Source: CBDTTW01 sp965363675
Lineage (GTDB): Bacteria; Bacteroidota; Rhodothermia; Rhodothermales; DASSAV01
NCBI GenBank assembly: GCA_965363675.1
Contig: CBDTTW010000088.1
Location: 1-12,456 of the forward strand
Length of the DNA: 12,456 nt
Direction of reading: 5' to 3'
A program made the translations under genes and the position numbers. The notes beneath the pieces are model-generated. The model ran no database searches. It was not told where the DNA came from and saw only the letters and a list, made by a program, of their open reading frames with translations. Every line of letters begins with the position of its first letter. Position 1 is the first letter of the stretch. This document shows, one piece after another, positions 7,436 to 12,456 of the stretch.

Positions 7436-8083
7436 CTATTCTACTTCGATGATTTCGACTGCGTCCAGGTGCGCCGTGCAGTTGAGCGCGGCCGCCCGGT
7501 ACGTCCCCTCGTGCAGCACGAGGTGGTTGACCGAGGTGTTGGCGTGGTGGATCTCGTGCATGCGCGCCAGCCCGTACTCCTCCAGCAGCGTCGCCAGGAG
7601 CACGCGCAGGAAGCGCCCGTGCGTCACGACGAGCACCCGGCCCCCGGCGTGGCGCTCCAGAACCGCATCCAGCGCACGCAAAGCCCGTGCCTGCACGTCC
7701 AGGATGCTCTCGCCCTCCGGAACGGCGTAGCCGTAGTCGCCGCGCTCCCACGCGCCGGTCATTTCTTCCAGCGCCGAGGCGACTTCCTCATTCACGGAGC
7801 GCCCTTCGTAGACGCCCCACGAGATTTCTTCCAAGTCGCGCAGGCGCGTGATCGTCAGCCCGGGGCGCCCCTGCGCCACGGCTTCGGCCGTCTCCTCGGC
7901 GCGCCGCAGGGTGCTGCAATAAATGGCATCCAACGGGACGCCGGCAAAGCGCTGCGCAAGGGCTTCGGCCTGGCTGCGCCCGAGCGCGTTCAGGCTGCTG
8001 TTCACCTTGCGGCCCTGCACGATGCGCCGCCGGTTGAAGTCGGTTTCGCCGTGCCGAACGAAATATAGGGTCGTCTCACGCAT
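7436..8083 (-). CDS. Histidine phosphatase family protein (phosphoglycerate-mutase-like)
   Basis: 215 residues, a single-domain member of the histidine phosphatase superfamily, presumably cytoplasmic. The phospho-accepting RHGE is at residues 10-13 (His11), with Arg60 in CSTLRRAEET, the acid Glu86 in EISWGVYEG, and the second catalytic His155 in VTHG, so the catalytic set is complete. The substrate cannot be read from sequence: relatives include CobC-like, PhoE-like and phosphoglycerate mutase-like enzymes. It is the first gene of the operon with menF and menD, 5 nt before menF. Whether it acts in menaquinone metabolism or is only co-transcribed is open. The ATG at 8083 gives the standard N-terminus (beta strand leading into RHGE); only a weak GAAAG lies upstream. 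Confidence 0.93.
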   Translation of the reverse strand: MRETTLYFVRHGETDFNRRRIVQGRKVNSSLNALGRSQAEALAQRFAGVPLDAIYCSTLRRAEETAEAVAQGRPGLTITRLRDLEEISWGVYEGRSVNEEVASALEEMTGAWERGDYGYAVPEGESILDVQARALRALDAVLERHAGGRVLVVTHGRFLRVLLATLLEEYGLARMHEIHHANTSVNHLVLHEGTYRAAALNCTAHLDAVEIIEVE

Positions 8084-8133
8084 GCGCTTTCAAGGGTTTC
8101 CCGGTGGGGCGCCCGCCGGCGACGGGGCCGTAT

Positions 8134-8148
8134 CCTTTGATCCAAAGG
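8134..8148. repeat. Inverted repeat CCTTTG-N3-CAAAGG, possible operator
   Basis: A perfect 6-bp inverted repeat with a 3-base centre lies about 50 bp upstream of the phosphatase start, a position suited to a regulator of the phosphatase-menF-menD operon. It could also be a small hairpin near the 5' end of that transcript. No binding protein can be named from sequence. Confidence 0.3.
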
Positions 8149-8238
8149 GCTAACCCCGATGGATTTAGCTAGGTTTCATTTTTTTTTGAAAATTGAGCGA
8201 GAAGCCACATCGCGCAAAGTTGTAATAGAAAAGGAACG

Positions 8239-8248
8239 GAAGCGCTTC
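8239..8248. repeat. 10-bp palindrome GAAGCGCTTC, possible operator of the CBS gene
   Basis: A perfect palindrome with a central CG lies eight bases before the candidate -10 box at 8257, where a bound repressor would block promoter access. The AGCGCT core resembles operators of LacI-family regulators, but this is only a resemblance. No regulator gene lies in the window. Confidence 0.3.
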
Positions 8249-8256
8249 GATGAGTG

Positions 8257-8262
8257 TATATT
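8257..8262 (+). promoter_or_regulatory. Candidate -10 box TATATT for the CBS gene
   Basis: TATATT(T) lies 49 bp upstream of the CBS start, predicting a leader of roughly 35 nt. It partly fits the Bacteroidota -7 element TAnnTTTG. A -33/-35 element is not evident; GGAAC at 8233 could be an alternative-sigma -35. A similar box precedes the FkbM gene at nearly the same distance. Confidence 0.4.
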
Positions 8263-8305
8263 TATGAGGATTTGATGAAGTCGGGCATTAGAAAAGAGAA
8301 CGCGT

Positions 8306-8761
8306 ATGCATCAGCGCATTTCCGAACTGCTGAACGAATCGGGCCTGCTCGTTTACGTTTCGCCGCACCACACCGTCGCGCAGGCGGTCAACCTGATGGC
8401 GCACCACAACGTAGGGTCGGTGCTGGTGCTGGAGAACCGCCGCAAGCTGGTCGGCATCTTCACCGAGCGCGATTTGCTGCGGCGCGTGGCCGCCCCCGGC
8501 CTCAACATGGACGATACGCCCATCACGGACGTGATGACGCGCGACGTGATCGTGGTGTCTTCGGAAACCTCGTGCAGCGACGTGCTCACGCTCATGGACC
8601 GCCGCCACATCCGCCATGTGCCCGTGGCCGAGGACGAGCAGCTTATCGGGCTGATTTCCCTGCGCGACCTGTTGCGGCACGACAACAGCGAAAAGGGCTT
8701 CGAGCTGCAACAGCTCCGCGAATACGTCGTGGCGCGGCCCTACCCGATGTACCCCGCCTAG
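8306..8761 (+). CDS. Stand-alone tandem CBS-domain protein
   Basis: 151 residues consisting almost entirely of two CBS motifs (a Bateman module), which in other proteins bind adenosyl ligands such as AMP, ATP or SAM and regulate partners. The first repeat ends in GIFTERDLLR (50-59) and the second in GLISLRDLLR (115-124), preceded by DVMTRDVIVV, the usual second-repeat entry. There is no catalytic domain, signal peptide or membrane segment, so it is a cytoplasmic ligand sensor of unknown target. The ATG at 8306 gives a family-typical N-terminus (MHQRISELL); the upstream sequence is AT-rich with only a weak AGAGAA. It appears monocistronic, divergent from the men operon and ending 4 nt from the convergent DUF4230 gene. 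Confidence 0.92.
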   Translation: MHQRISELLNESGLLVYVSPHHTVAQAVNLMAHHNVGSVLVLENRRKLVGIFTERDLLRRVAAPGLNMDDTPITDVMTRDVIVVSSETSCSDVLTLMDRRHIRHVPVAEDEQLIGLISLRDLLRHDNSEKGFELQQLREYVVARPYPMYPA

Positions 8762-8765
8762 CGCC

Positions 8766-9452
8766 TCAGCCTTTGGGCTCCAGCAGCAACTCGGGCGTCA
8801 GGAAAAACCGGAAGCGCGGCGCCGCCACCCCGGCGGCCCGCAGCGGCGGCGCGAGCATCTTCTCCAGGGCGTGCGCCGTATTCACCTTGGGCTGCGTGCT
8901 CGTGGCAAGGTGCCGCTCGGCCTGCGTGCGCAGCGACTCCTGCACCAGCCGCAGCGCCTCCCGCTCGACGCGCTTGCCGCTGCCCTCGCGCGAGCGCGCC
9001 CATCCTACCTTGGTCTGCACCTCCAGGCGCGCGAGGTCCGGCGCGACGCTGACCACTCGCAGCGCCGGCATGCTCACCTCCACGGCCCCGCCCTCGGCTA
9101 GGCGGATGGCCTCTGCGTTCAGCGCGCTCACGTCGAAGCCGTAGGTTACGCGGCCGGGCACGCGGATCGTCGTGCGGGTGTCGCCCAGGTCGATGCCGCC
9201 CAAATCCGGAAACAGCACCCGCGTGCTCGCCACGGTGACGGTGGCCGACATATCGAGGTAGCCCGTCACGAGCACCGCCGCCGGCGACTCCTGCCGGATC
9301 GTGGTGAGCACCACGTCCTCGATCTGCTCCTCGGTCAGGCGCGGGGCGGCCTTCCAGAACAGCACGACGGCCGCTGCGATCCCCAGGCACACGAGCGCTG
9401 CGGCGAGGGCGGCGAAGATCCAGACCCTACGGCTGTGCGGGCGCATACGCAT
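8766..9452 (-). CDS. DUF4230 family membrane-anchored protein
   Basis: 228 residues. After a basic N-terminus, one hydrophobic helix (about 11-33) anchors the protein, and the rest should lie outside the cytoplasmic membrane. The soluble part resembles DUF4230 proteins: TTIRQESPAAVLVTGYLDMSATVT near the start, a middle beta-rich section with VPGRVTYGFDVSAL, then a long helix and a short C-terminal strand. The function of this family is unknown. Last gene of the ybbR-DMT-DUF4230 operon, with only 4 nt between the transporter stop and this start. The start could be 9452 or 9446 (M-R-M); a partial AGG lies upstream. It converges on the CBS gene with 4 nt between the two stop codons. Confidence 0.78.
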   Translation of the reverse strand: MRMRPHSRRVWIFAALAAALVCLGIAAAVVLFWKAAPRLTEEQIEDVVLTTIRQESPAAVLVTGYLDMSATVTVASTRVLFPDLGGIDLGDTRTTIRVPGRVTYGFDVSALNAEAIRLAEGGAVEVSMPALRVVSVAPDLARLEVQTKVGWARSREGSGKRVEREALRLVQESLRTQAERHLATSTQPKVNTAHALEKMLAPPLRAAGVAAPRFRFFLTPELLLEPKG

Positions 9453-9456
9453 CGAC

Positions 9457-10338
9457 CTATCCGTTCTGGAACAGCAGCACCAGGGCCGCCGCCGCCAGGG
9501 CCAGCCCGGCCAGGTTCTTGTTCGAGAGACGCTCGCGCCAGACGAGCACCCCGAGGAGCGCCCCGCCGATGACCAGTGAGATGCTGTTTACGGGGAAGAC
9601 GAGCGTGCCGCTCAGCTCCTGAATCGCCTTCAGGAAAAACCGCACCGTGCCGTAGTTCACCACGCCGAGGACCACGCCCAGCCCGAGCGCCCCGAGGCTC
9701 GGCCACCGCCCCGTCAGGCGCCGCTGCCGCACGGTCTCGGCCGCCCCGATGAGGAAGGCCACCCCGAACGTGAGCGCCATATACAGCTCCTTCGGGTGCG
9801 TCGCCGCGAAGCGCTCGTCGTAGAGCTTGAGCAGCACGTCGATGACGCCCATTGCCAGGAAGAGCGCGCCCAGGGCCGCCGCGCCGCTCGCGGGCTTCGG
9901 AGCGCCGGGAGCGCCGGGAGCGCCGGGGCGCGCGGCGATCAGGAAGAACGCCCCTAGGGCCGCCCCCATGCCCGCCAAGCGCAAGGCGCCCGGCGCCTCG
10001 TCCCAGATGAGCCACGACGCGGCGAACGGAATGACGACGGAAAGGCGCATGGCCCCTACCGTAAGCGACATGCCGCTCCGCTCCGTCGAGAGCGCCATCA
10101 GGAAAAACGCCCCGATGAACAGCGCCCCCGAGACGCCTCCGAGCAGCAGCATCGCCGGGCTGAGGACCTGGCTTAGGTCTACGGCCCCGCGCGCCAGCAG
10201 CGTCGCCCACGAGATCGAAGCCGCGACGGCGTAGTTCGCCGCCAGCAGCCCGATCCGGCTCAGCCCGCGCTTGCCGGAGAGCTTGAAAATCGAGGCCACC
10301 ACGAGGCTGCACGCAATGGCGAGGGCAAGACTGATCAT
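9457..10338 (-). CDS. DMT-superfamily (EamA-like) membrane transporter
   Basis: 293 residues, mostly hydrophobic, with about ten predicted membrane helices in two halves of five, the layout of EamA/DMT carriers. The N-terminus begins straight into helix 1 (MISLALAIACSLVVASIFKL). The second half has the typical ending: GTLVFPVNSISLVIGGALLG, WRERLSNKN, then a final helix. The halves are joined by a short loop with three GAP repeats. The substrate is unknown; relatives export or import small metabolites or sugar-phosphate-like compounds. It sits 11 nt after the ybbR-like gene and 4 nt before the DUF4230 gene, so all three are likely co-transcribed, perhaps for envelope-related work. No Shine-Dalgarno is seen before the ATG at 10338. 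Confidence 0.88.
   Translation of the reverse strand: MISLALAIACSLVVASIFKLSGKRGLSRIGLLAANYAVAASISWATLLARGAVDLSQVLSPAMLLLGGVSGALFIGAFFLMALSTERSGMSLTVGAMRLSVVIPFAASWLIWDEAPGALRLAGMGAALGAFFLIAARPGAPGAPGAPKPASGAAALGALFLAMGVIDVLLKLYDERFAATHPKELYMALTFGVAFLIGAAETVRQRRLTGRWPSLGALGLGVVLGVVNYGTVRFFLKAIQELSGTLVFPVNSISLVIGGALLGVLVWRERLSNKNLAGLALAAAALVLLFQNG
9899..9925. repeat. Three perfect 9-bp tandem repeats inside the DMT gene
   Basis: The unit GGAGCGCCG occurs three times without a mismatch and on the coding strand encodes Gly-Ala-Pro three times, in the loop linking the two transporter halves. Its length is a multiple of three, so gain or loss of units keeps the frame. Confidence 0.9.
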
Positions 10339-10349
10339 AGGAAACGTCG

Positions 10350-11336
10350 TTACGGGCTGACGCGCCAGAAATATTGCACGGTAGGGGGCGCGGCCTGCAC
10401 GTTGCGGATGTCGAGCCCCTCGGGCATGTGGATGACGGGGGCCACCCGGCCCGTCTTGTCGTTCTGCAAGGCGTCGTAGGAAACCTCGGCGTAGAAATCC
10501 GCCGCCTGCTGCGCGCGCCGGTAGTCCGAGAACAGCACGCGGTATTTGACCGTGATGGTCGCGGGTTCGAGCGTGACGGCCTCCGGACTGGGCGCGCCGC
10601 GCACCGTCACGTCGATCTCGCGCGTGTCCTCGGTGAATTCGAGCGCCGCCACCTTCACGGTGACCACCTGCGGCACCGTCGTGACGAGCCCTTTGAGCGT
10701 GTCCGAGAGGGCCACCTGCACCAGCAGCGAGTCGTTGAGTTGCTCGATGCGGGTCGCGGCGGTCGGCCAGTAGCGAATCCGCTCGACGACGGCGCGCGCG
10801 CCCGAGATCACGACCGAGTCGGGCATCAGCTCGGGCTTGCCGACCACCTCATGCGTAGGGGGCGTCTCGATGATGGCCCGGAGGGCCACCGGCACCGTGC
10901 GCACCAGGCGCGAGCCTTTCTCCAGGTCGATGGTTTCGGGGCTGGCCGCCAGAATGTAGAGCGCTTTGGGAAGCTCCGGGATGGCCTCGCGCACCGACAC
11001 ATGGTCGAGCGTGGCGTTGACGACGACGACCGGAGGCGAGTACTTGAGCCGAAACACCTGGAACCCCTGCCCCTGAAGCTGCACCCGCACCGAGGGCGGC
11101 GGCATCTGGATGAGCGCCTCGTCGGCCGGCAGGTTCTCCACCCGCGTCGGCATGTCGATGGTGATGGCGTACTCCTCGCTGAGCGTGAACGAGAGCCACA
11201 GCATCGAGGAGATGAGCAGCGAGAGCGTGACGGCCAGCCCCCTCCGGCGCGGCCCCCCCTCCTCGGCCGAGGCGGGCGGTTGGGGCGCGACGCGGTGAAG
11301 CAGCCGGCGCAGCGGCGAGTCCGGAGATTGCGGCAT
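10350..11336 (-). CDS. YbbR-like (CdaR-related) single-pass membrane protein
   Basis: 328 residues: a ~33-residue cytoplasmic N-terminus, one membrane helix (about 34-52), then an extracytoplasmic chain of YbbR-type beta domains. Recognisable pieces are VPVALRAIIETPPTHEVVGKP followed by PDSVVISGA, and VKVAALEFTEDTREIDV, which match the Bacteroidota form of the family. In Firmicutes the homologue CdaR modulates the diadenylate cyclase CdaA; no cyclase gene is in this window, though one could lie elsewhere. The frame extends upstream to 11543, but that part is Arg-rich and overlaps the divergent FkbM gene, so the ATG at 11336 (MPQSPDSPLRRLL) is chosen. First gene of the operon with the DMT transporter and DUF4230. 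A TATCTTG box 30 bp upstream may be its promoter. Confidence 0.88.
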   Translation of the reverse strand: MPQSPDSPLRRLLHRVAPQPPASAEEGGPRRRGLAVTLSLLISSMLWLSFTLSEEYAITIDMPTRVENLPADEALIQMPPPSVRVQLQGQGFQVFRLKYSPPVVVVNATLDHVSVREAIPELPKALYILAASPETIDLEKGSRLVRTVPVALRAIIETPPTHEVVGKPELMPDSVVISGARAVVERIRYWPTAATRIEQLNDSLLVQVALSDTLKGLVTTVPQVVTVKVAALEFTEDTREIDVTVRGAPSPEAVTLEPATITVKYRVLFSDYRRAQQAADFYAEVSYDALQNDKTGRVAPVIHMPEGLDIRNVQAAPPTVQYFWRVSP

Positions 11337-11437
11337 GACGGCGGAGGTTGCAGAACGTGCAAGATAACGCACGCCGCGCCCGGCAGGGCGTATATTGCGC
11401 CTCAGCCATTGATTGCAACCCCGCATTCGGCCCGAAC
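11337..11437. promoter_or_regulatory. Divergent promoter region, YbbR operon / FkbM gene
   Basis: 101 bp between divergent ATGs. On the + strand TATATTG (11391-11397), framed by GGCG/CGCC, lies 47 bp before the FkbM ATG. On the - strand TATCTTG (11366 down to 11360) lies 30 bp before the YbbR ATG. Both fit a TATNTTG -10 type and partly the TAnnTTTG element of Bacteroidota. No clear upstream -33/-35 element is seen for either. Confidence 0.45.
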
Positions 11438-12220
11438 ATGCGCTATCTGACGACGCTGCGCAACATCTACCGCCATGTGCAGCGCTTCGGGCTGCCGCAC
11501 GGCGTGCACGTCTGGAACCGGCTGCGCGGCCCCGACGGCGCACCGGGAAAGGCGCGCATCTTCGTCCCGGAGCTGGGGCGCGCCGTCACTCTCCGGATGC
11601 CCACGCAAGACCGCGCCATATTCCGCCAGATCTACGTGCACCGCGAGTACGACTTCGCCCTCCCCGTCGCCCCGACGCACATTCTGGACGGCGGCGCCAA
11701 CATCGGCCTAGCGAGCCTGTACTTCGCCGCGCGCTACCCCGAGGCGCGCATCCTCGCCGTAGAGCCCGTGGCGAGCAACTTGGCGGTGCTGCGGCAGAAC
11801 ACCGCCGACGCGCCCACCGTCGAGGTGATCGCCGGGGCGCTGTGGTCGGAGCCGACGACGCTGGAGATCGCAGACCCGCATGCGCCGAGTTCGGCCTTCC
11901 AGATGCGCGCCGCCCCGGGCGAGGCCGCCGCCGCTCCGGAAACCGCCGTGCCGGCCTATACCGTAGGCGACCTGCTGGCGTCGATGCCCTCCGACGCGCG
12001 CATCTTCGTCAAGCTCGACATCGAGGGGGCCGAGCGGGAAGTCTTCGGCGGCGACGCGTCCTGGATGGACCGCATCACGGCGCTCGCCGTCGAGCTGCAC
12101 GACCGCTTCGCGCCCGGCTGCACCGAGGCGCTGGAAAAGGCCGCCGCCGGGCGCGGCTTCCGCCGCTTCACGCACGGCGAATACACGGTGCTCGTGCGGG
12201 ACGCGCCGCCGCCCCGCTAA
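11438..12220 (+). CDS. FkbM family SAM-dependent methyltransferase
   Basis: 260 residues with a class I methyltransferase core in FkbM arrangement: HILDGGANIG (SAM-binding loop, 81-90), AVEP with acidic Glu109 at the end of strand 2, VEVIAGALW, and IFVKLDIEGAEREVF (189-203), the FkbM hallmark. Such enzymes O-methylate sugars of polysaccharides, glycolipids or secondary metabolites; the acceptor is not readable. The reading frame is open back to a TTG at 11348, but that puts the candidate promoter box at 11391 inside the gene, so ATG 11438 (MRYLTTLRNIYRHV) is preferred. No Shine-Dalgarno. A glycosyltransferase-like gene starts 7 nt after the stop, suggesting a glycan-modification operon continuing to the right. 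Confidence 0.9.
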   Translation: MRYLTTLRNIYRHVQRFGLPHGVHVWNRLRGPDGAPGKARIFVPELGRAVTLRMPTQDRAIFRQIYVHREYDFALPVAPTHILDGGANIGLASLYFAARYPEARILAVEPVASNLAVLRQNTADAPTVEVIAGALWSEPTTLEIADPHAPSSAFQMRAAPGEAAAAPETAVPAYTVGDLLASMPSDARIFVKLDIEGAEREVFGGDASWMDRITALAVELHDRFAPGCTEALEKAAAGRGFRRFTHGEYTVLVRDAPPPR

Positions 12221-12227
12221 GGCCGCC

Positions 12228-12456
12228 ATGCAAACGGCGCATTTCGCCGCCGACTTTCCGGCGCGCACCACCTTCATCCTCGACCAGGCGACGGGGCTCA
12301 TCGACCGGGGCCACGGGGTGCATTTTTACTGCTTGCGCGACGCAGCGGGCGCGCCGGAGCACCCCGACGTGGGGGGCTACGACCTCCGGAGCCGCGCCCC
12401 CTTCTTGCCCTCGCCGCCCGCCTCGGCGGCGGCGGCGCTTGCCGGGGGGGCGGCCC
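12228..12456 (+). CDS. Glycosyltransferase N-terminus (WcaL/AmsK-like GT4), truncated by window edge
   Basis: The frame is open from the ATG at 12228 to the last base (76 codons), so only the N-terminus is present. It reads MQTAHFAADFPARTTFILDQ and then GLIDRGHGVHFY, which matches the start of colanic-acid-type family 4 glycosyltransferases (usual pattern FPxxSETFIxxQxxGLIxRGHEVxIY), here with RTT in place of SET. The catalytic regions lie beyond the window. Spacing of 7 nt from the FkbM stop supports co-transcription. Identification rests on one conserved block, so another GT-B enzyme is possible. Confidence 0.7.
   Translation, partial: MQTAHFAADFPARTTFILDQATGLIDRGHGVHFYCLRDAAGAPEHPDVGGYDLRSRAPFLPSPPASAAAALAGGAA

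Larger units (their letters stand above)
8084..8305. promoter_or_regulatory. Divergent AT-rich intergenic region between phosphatase and CBS genes
   Basis: This 222-bp stretch separates two divergent starts and is the longest gap in the window. From 8150 on it is much richer in A/T than the surrounding genes. It contains an inverted repeat CCTTTG-N3-CAAAGG (8134-8148), a nine-T run flanked by TTTCA/TGAAA (8174-8191), a GAAGCGCTTC palindrome (8239-8248) and a TATATTT box (8257-8263). It should hold promoters for both the phosphatase-menF-menD operon and the CBS gene. I find no convincing -35/-10 pair on the - strand. Confidence 0.6.

Noticed and set aside
7431..7751. N-terminal extension of menF
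   Set aside because: The extension lies within the phosphatase gene and is Arg-rich without family similarity; ATG 7430 or 7424 gives a normal-length protein.
8254..8400. GTG-initiated small reading frame ahead of the CBS gene
   Set aside because: Its translation quickly runs out of frame through the CBS gene as Arg/Ala-rich sequence; it starts inside the candidate promoter.
11348..11437. TTG start 90 bp upstream for the FkbM gene
   Set aside because: It would place the candidate promoter box inside the coding region and add 30 residues without family features; ATG 11438 is simpler.
11337..11543. N-terminal extension of the YbbR-like protein
   Set aside because: Basic low-complexity sequence overlapping the divergent FkbM gene; ATG 11336 directly precedes a normal cytoplasmic tail and membrane helix.

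Overview
The window is a gene-dense, very GC-rich bacterial chromosome segment with no RNA genes, CRISPR array or insertion sequence that I can see. The gene content suggests a high-GC member of the Bacteroidota/Rhodothermota group (Rhodothermales-like). The evidence is a YbbR protein with the Bacteroidota-style EFTE segment, a DUF4230 protein, a menaquinone operon, a NifJ-type pyruvate oxidoreductase, few Shine-Dalgarno sequences, and TATNTT-type -10 boxes. This placement is inference, not proof.

Left part (2-4301, + strand): a probable redox cluster. It begins with the C-terminal three quarters of nifJ (pyruvate:ferredoxin/flavodoxin oxidoreductase, cut by the window edge). Next is a dihydroorotate-dehydrogenase-like flavoprotein whose usual catalytic motif is not conserved. 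Last is a small Rieske-fold protein in which one of the two cluster-binding histidines is a leucine.

Middle left (4298-8083, - strand): a tight operon in the order histidine phosphatase, menF, menD. The two Men enzymes make isochorismate and then SEPHCHC at the start of menaquinone synthesis. Spacing is 5 nt and then an 11-bp overlap, and menD ends tail-to-tail over the stop codon of the Rieske gene.

Centre (8084-8305): the longest non-coding stretch, clearly AT-richer than its surroundings. It holds a T9 tract, two inverted repeats and a candidate promoter for the divergent CBS-domain gene (8306-8761, +).

Right part: a second - strand operon (YbbR-like protein, then DMT-family transporter, then DUF4230 membrane-anchored protein; 11336 down to 8766). 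It is divergent from a + strand pair at the right edge, an FkbM methyltransferase and the start of a WcaL-like glycosyltransferase, which looks like the beginning of a surface polysaccharide or glycan locus running out of the window.

The most unusual observation is the nifJ / DHODH-like / His-to-Leu Rieske trio, in which both accessory proteins keep a recognisable redox fold but have lost textbook active-site residues.
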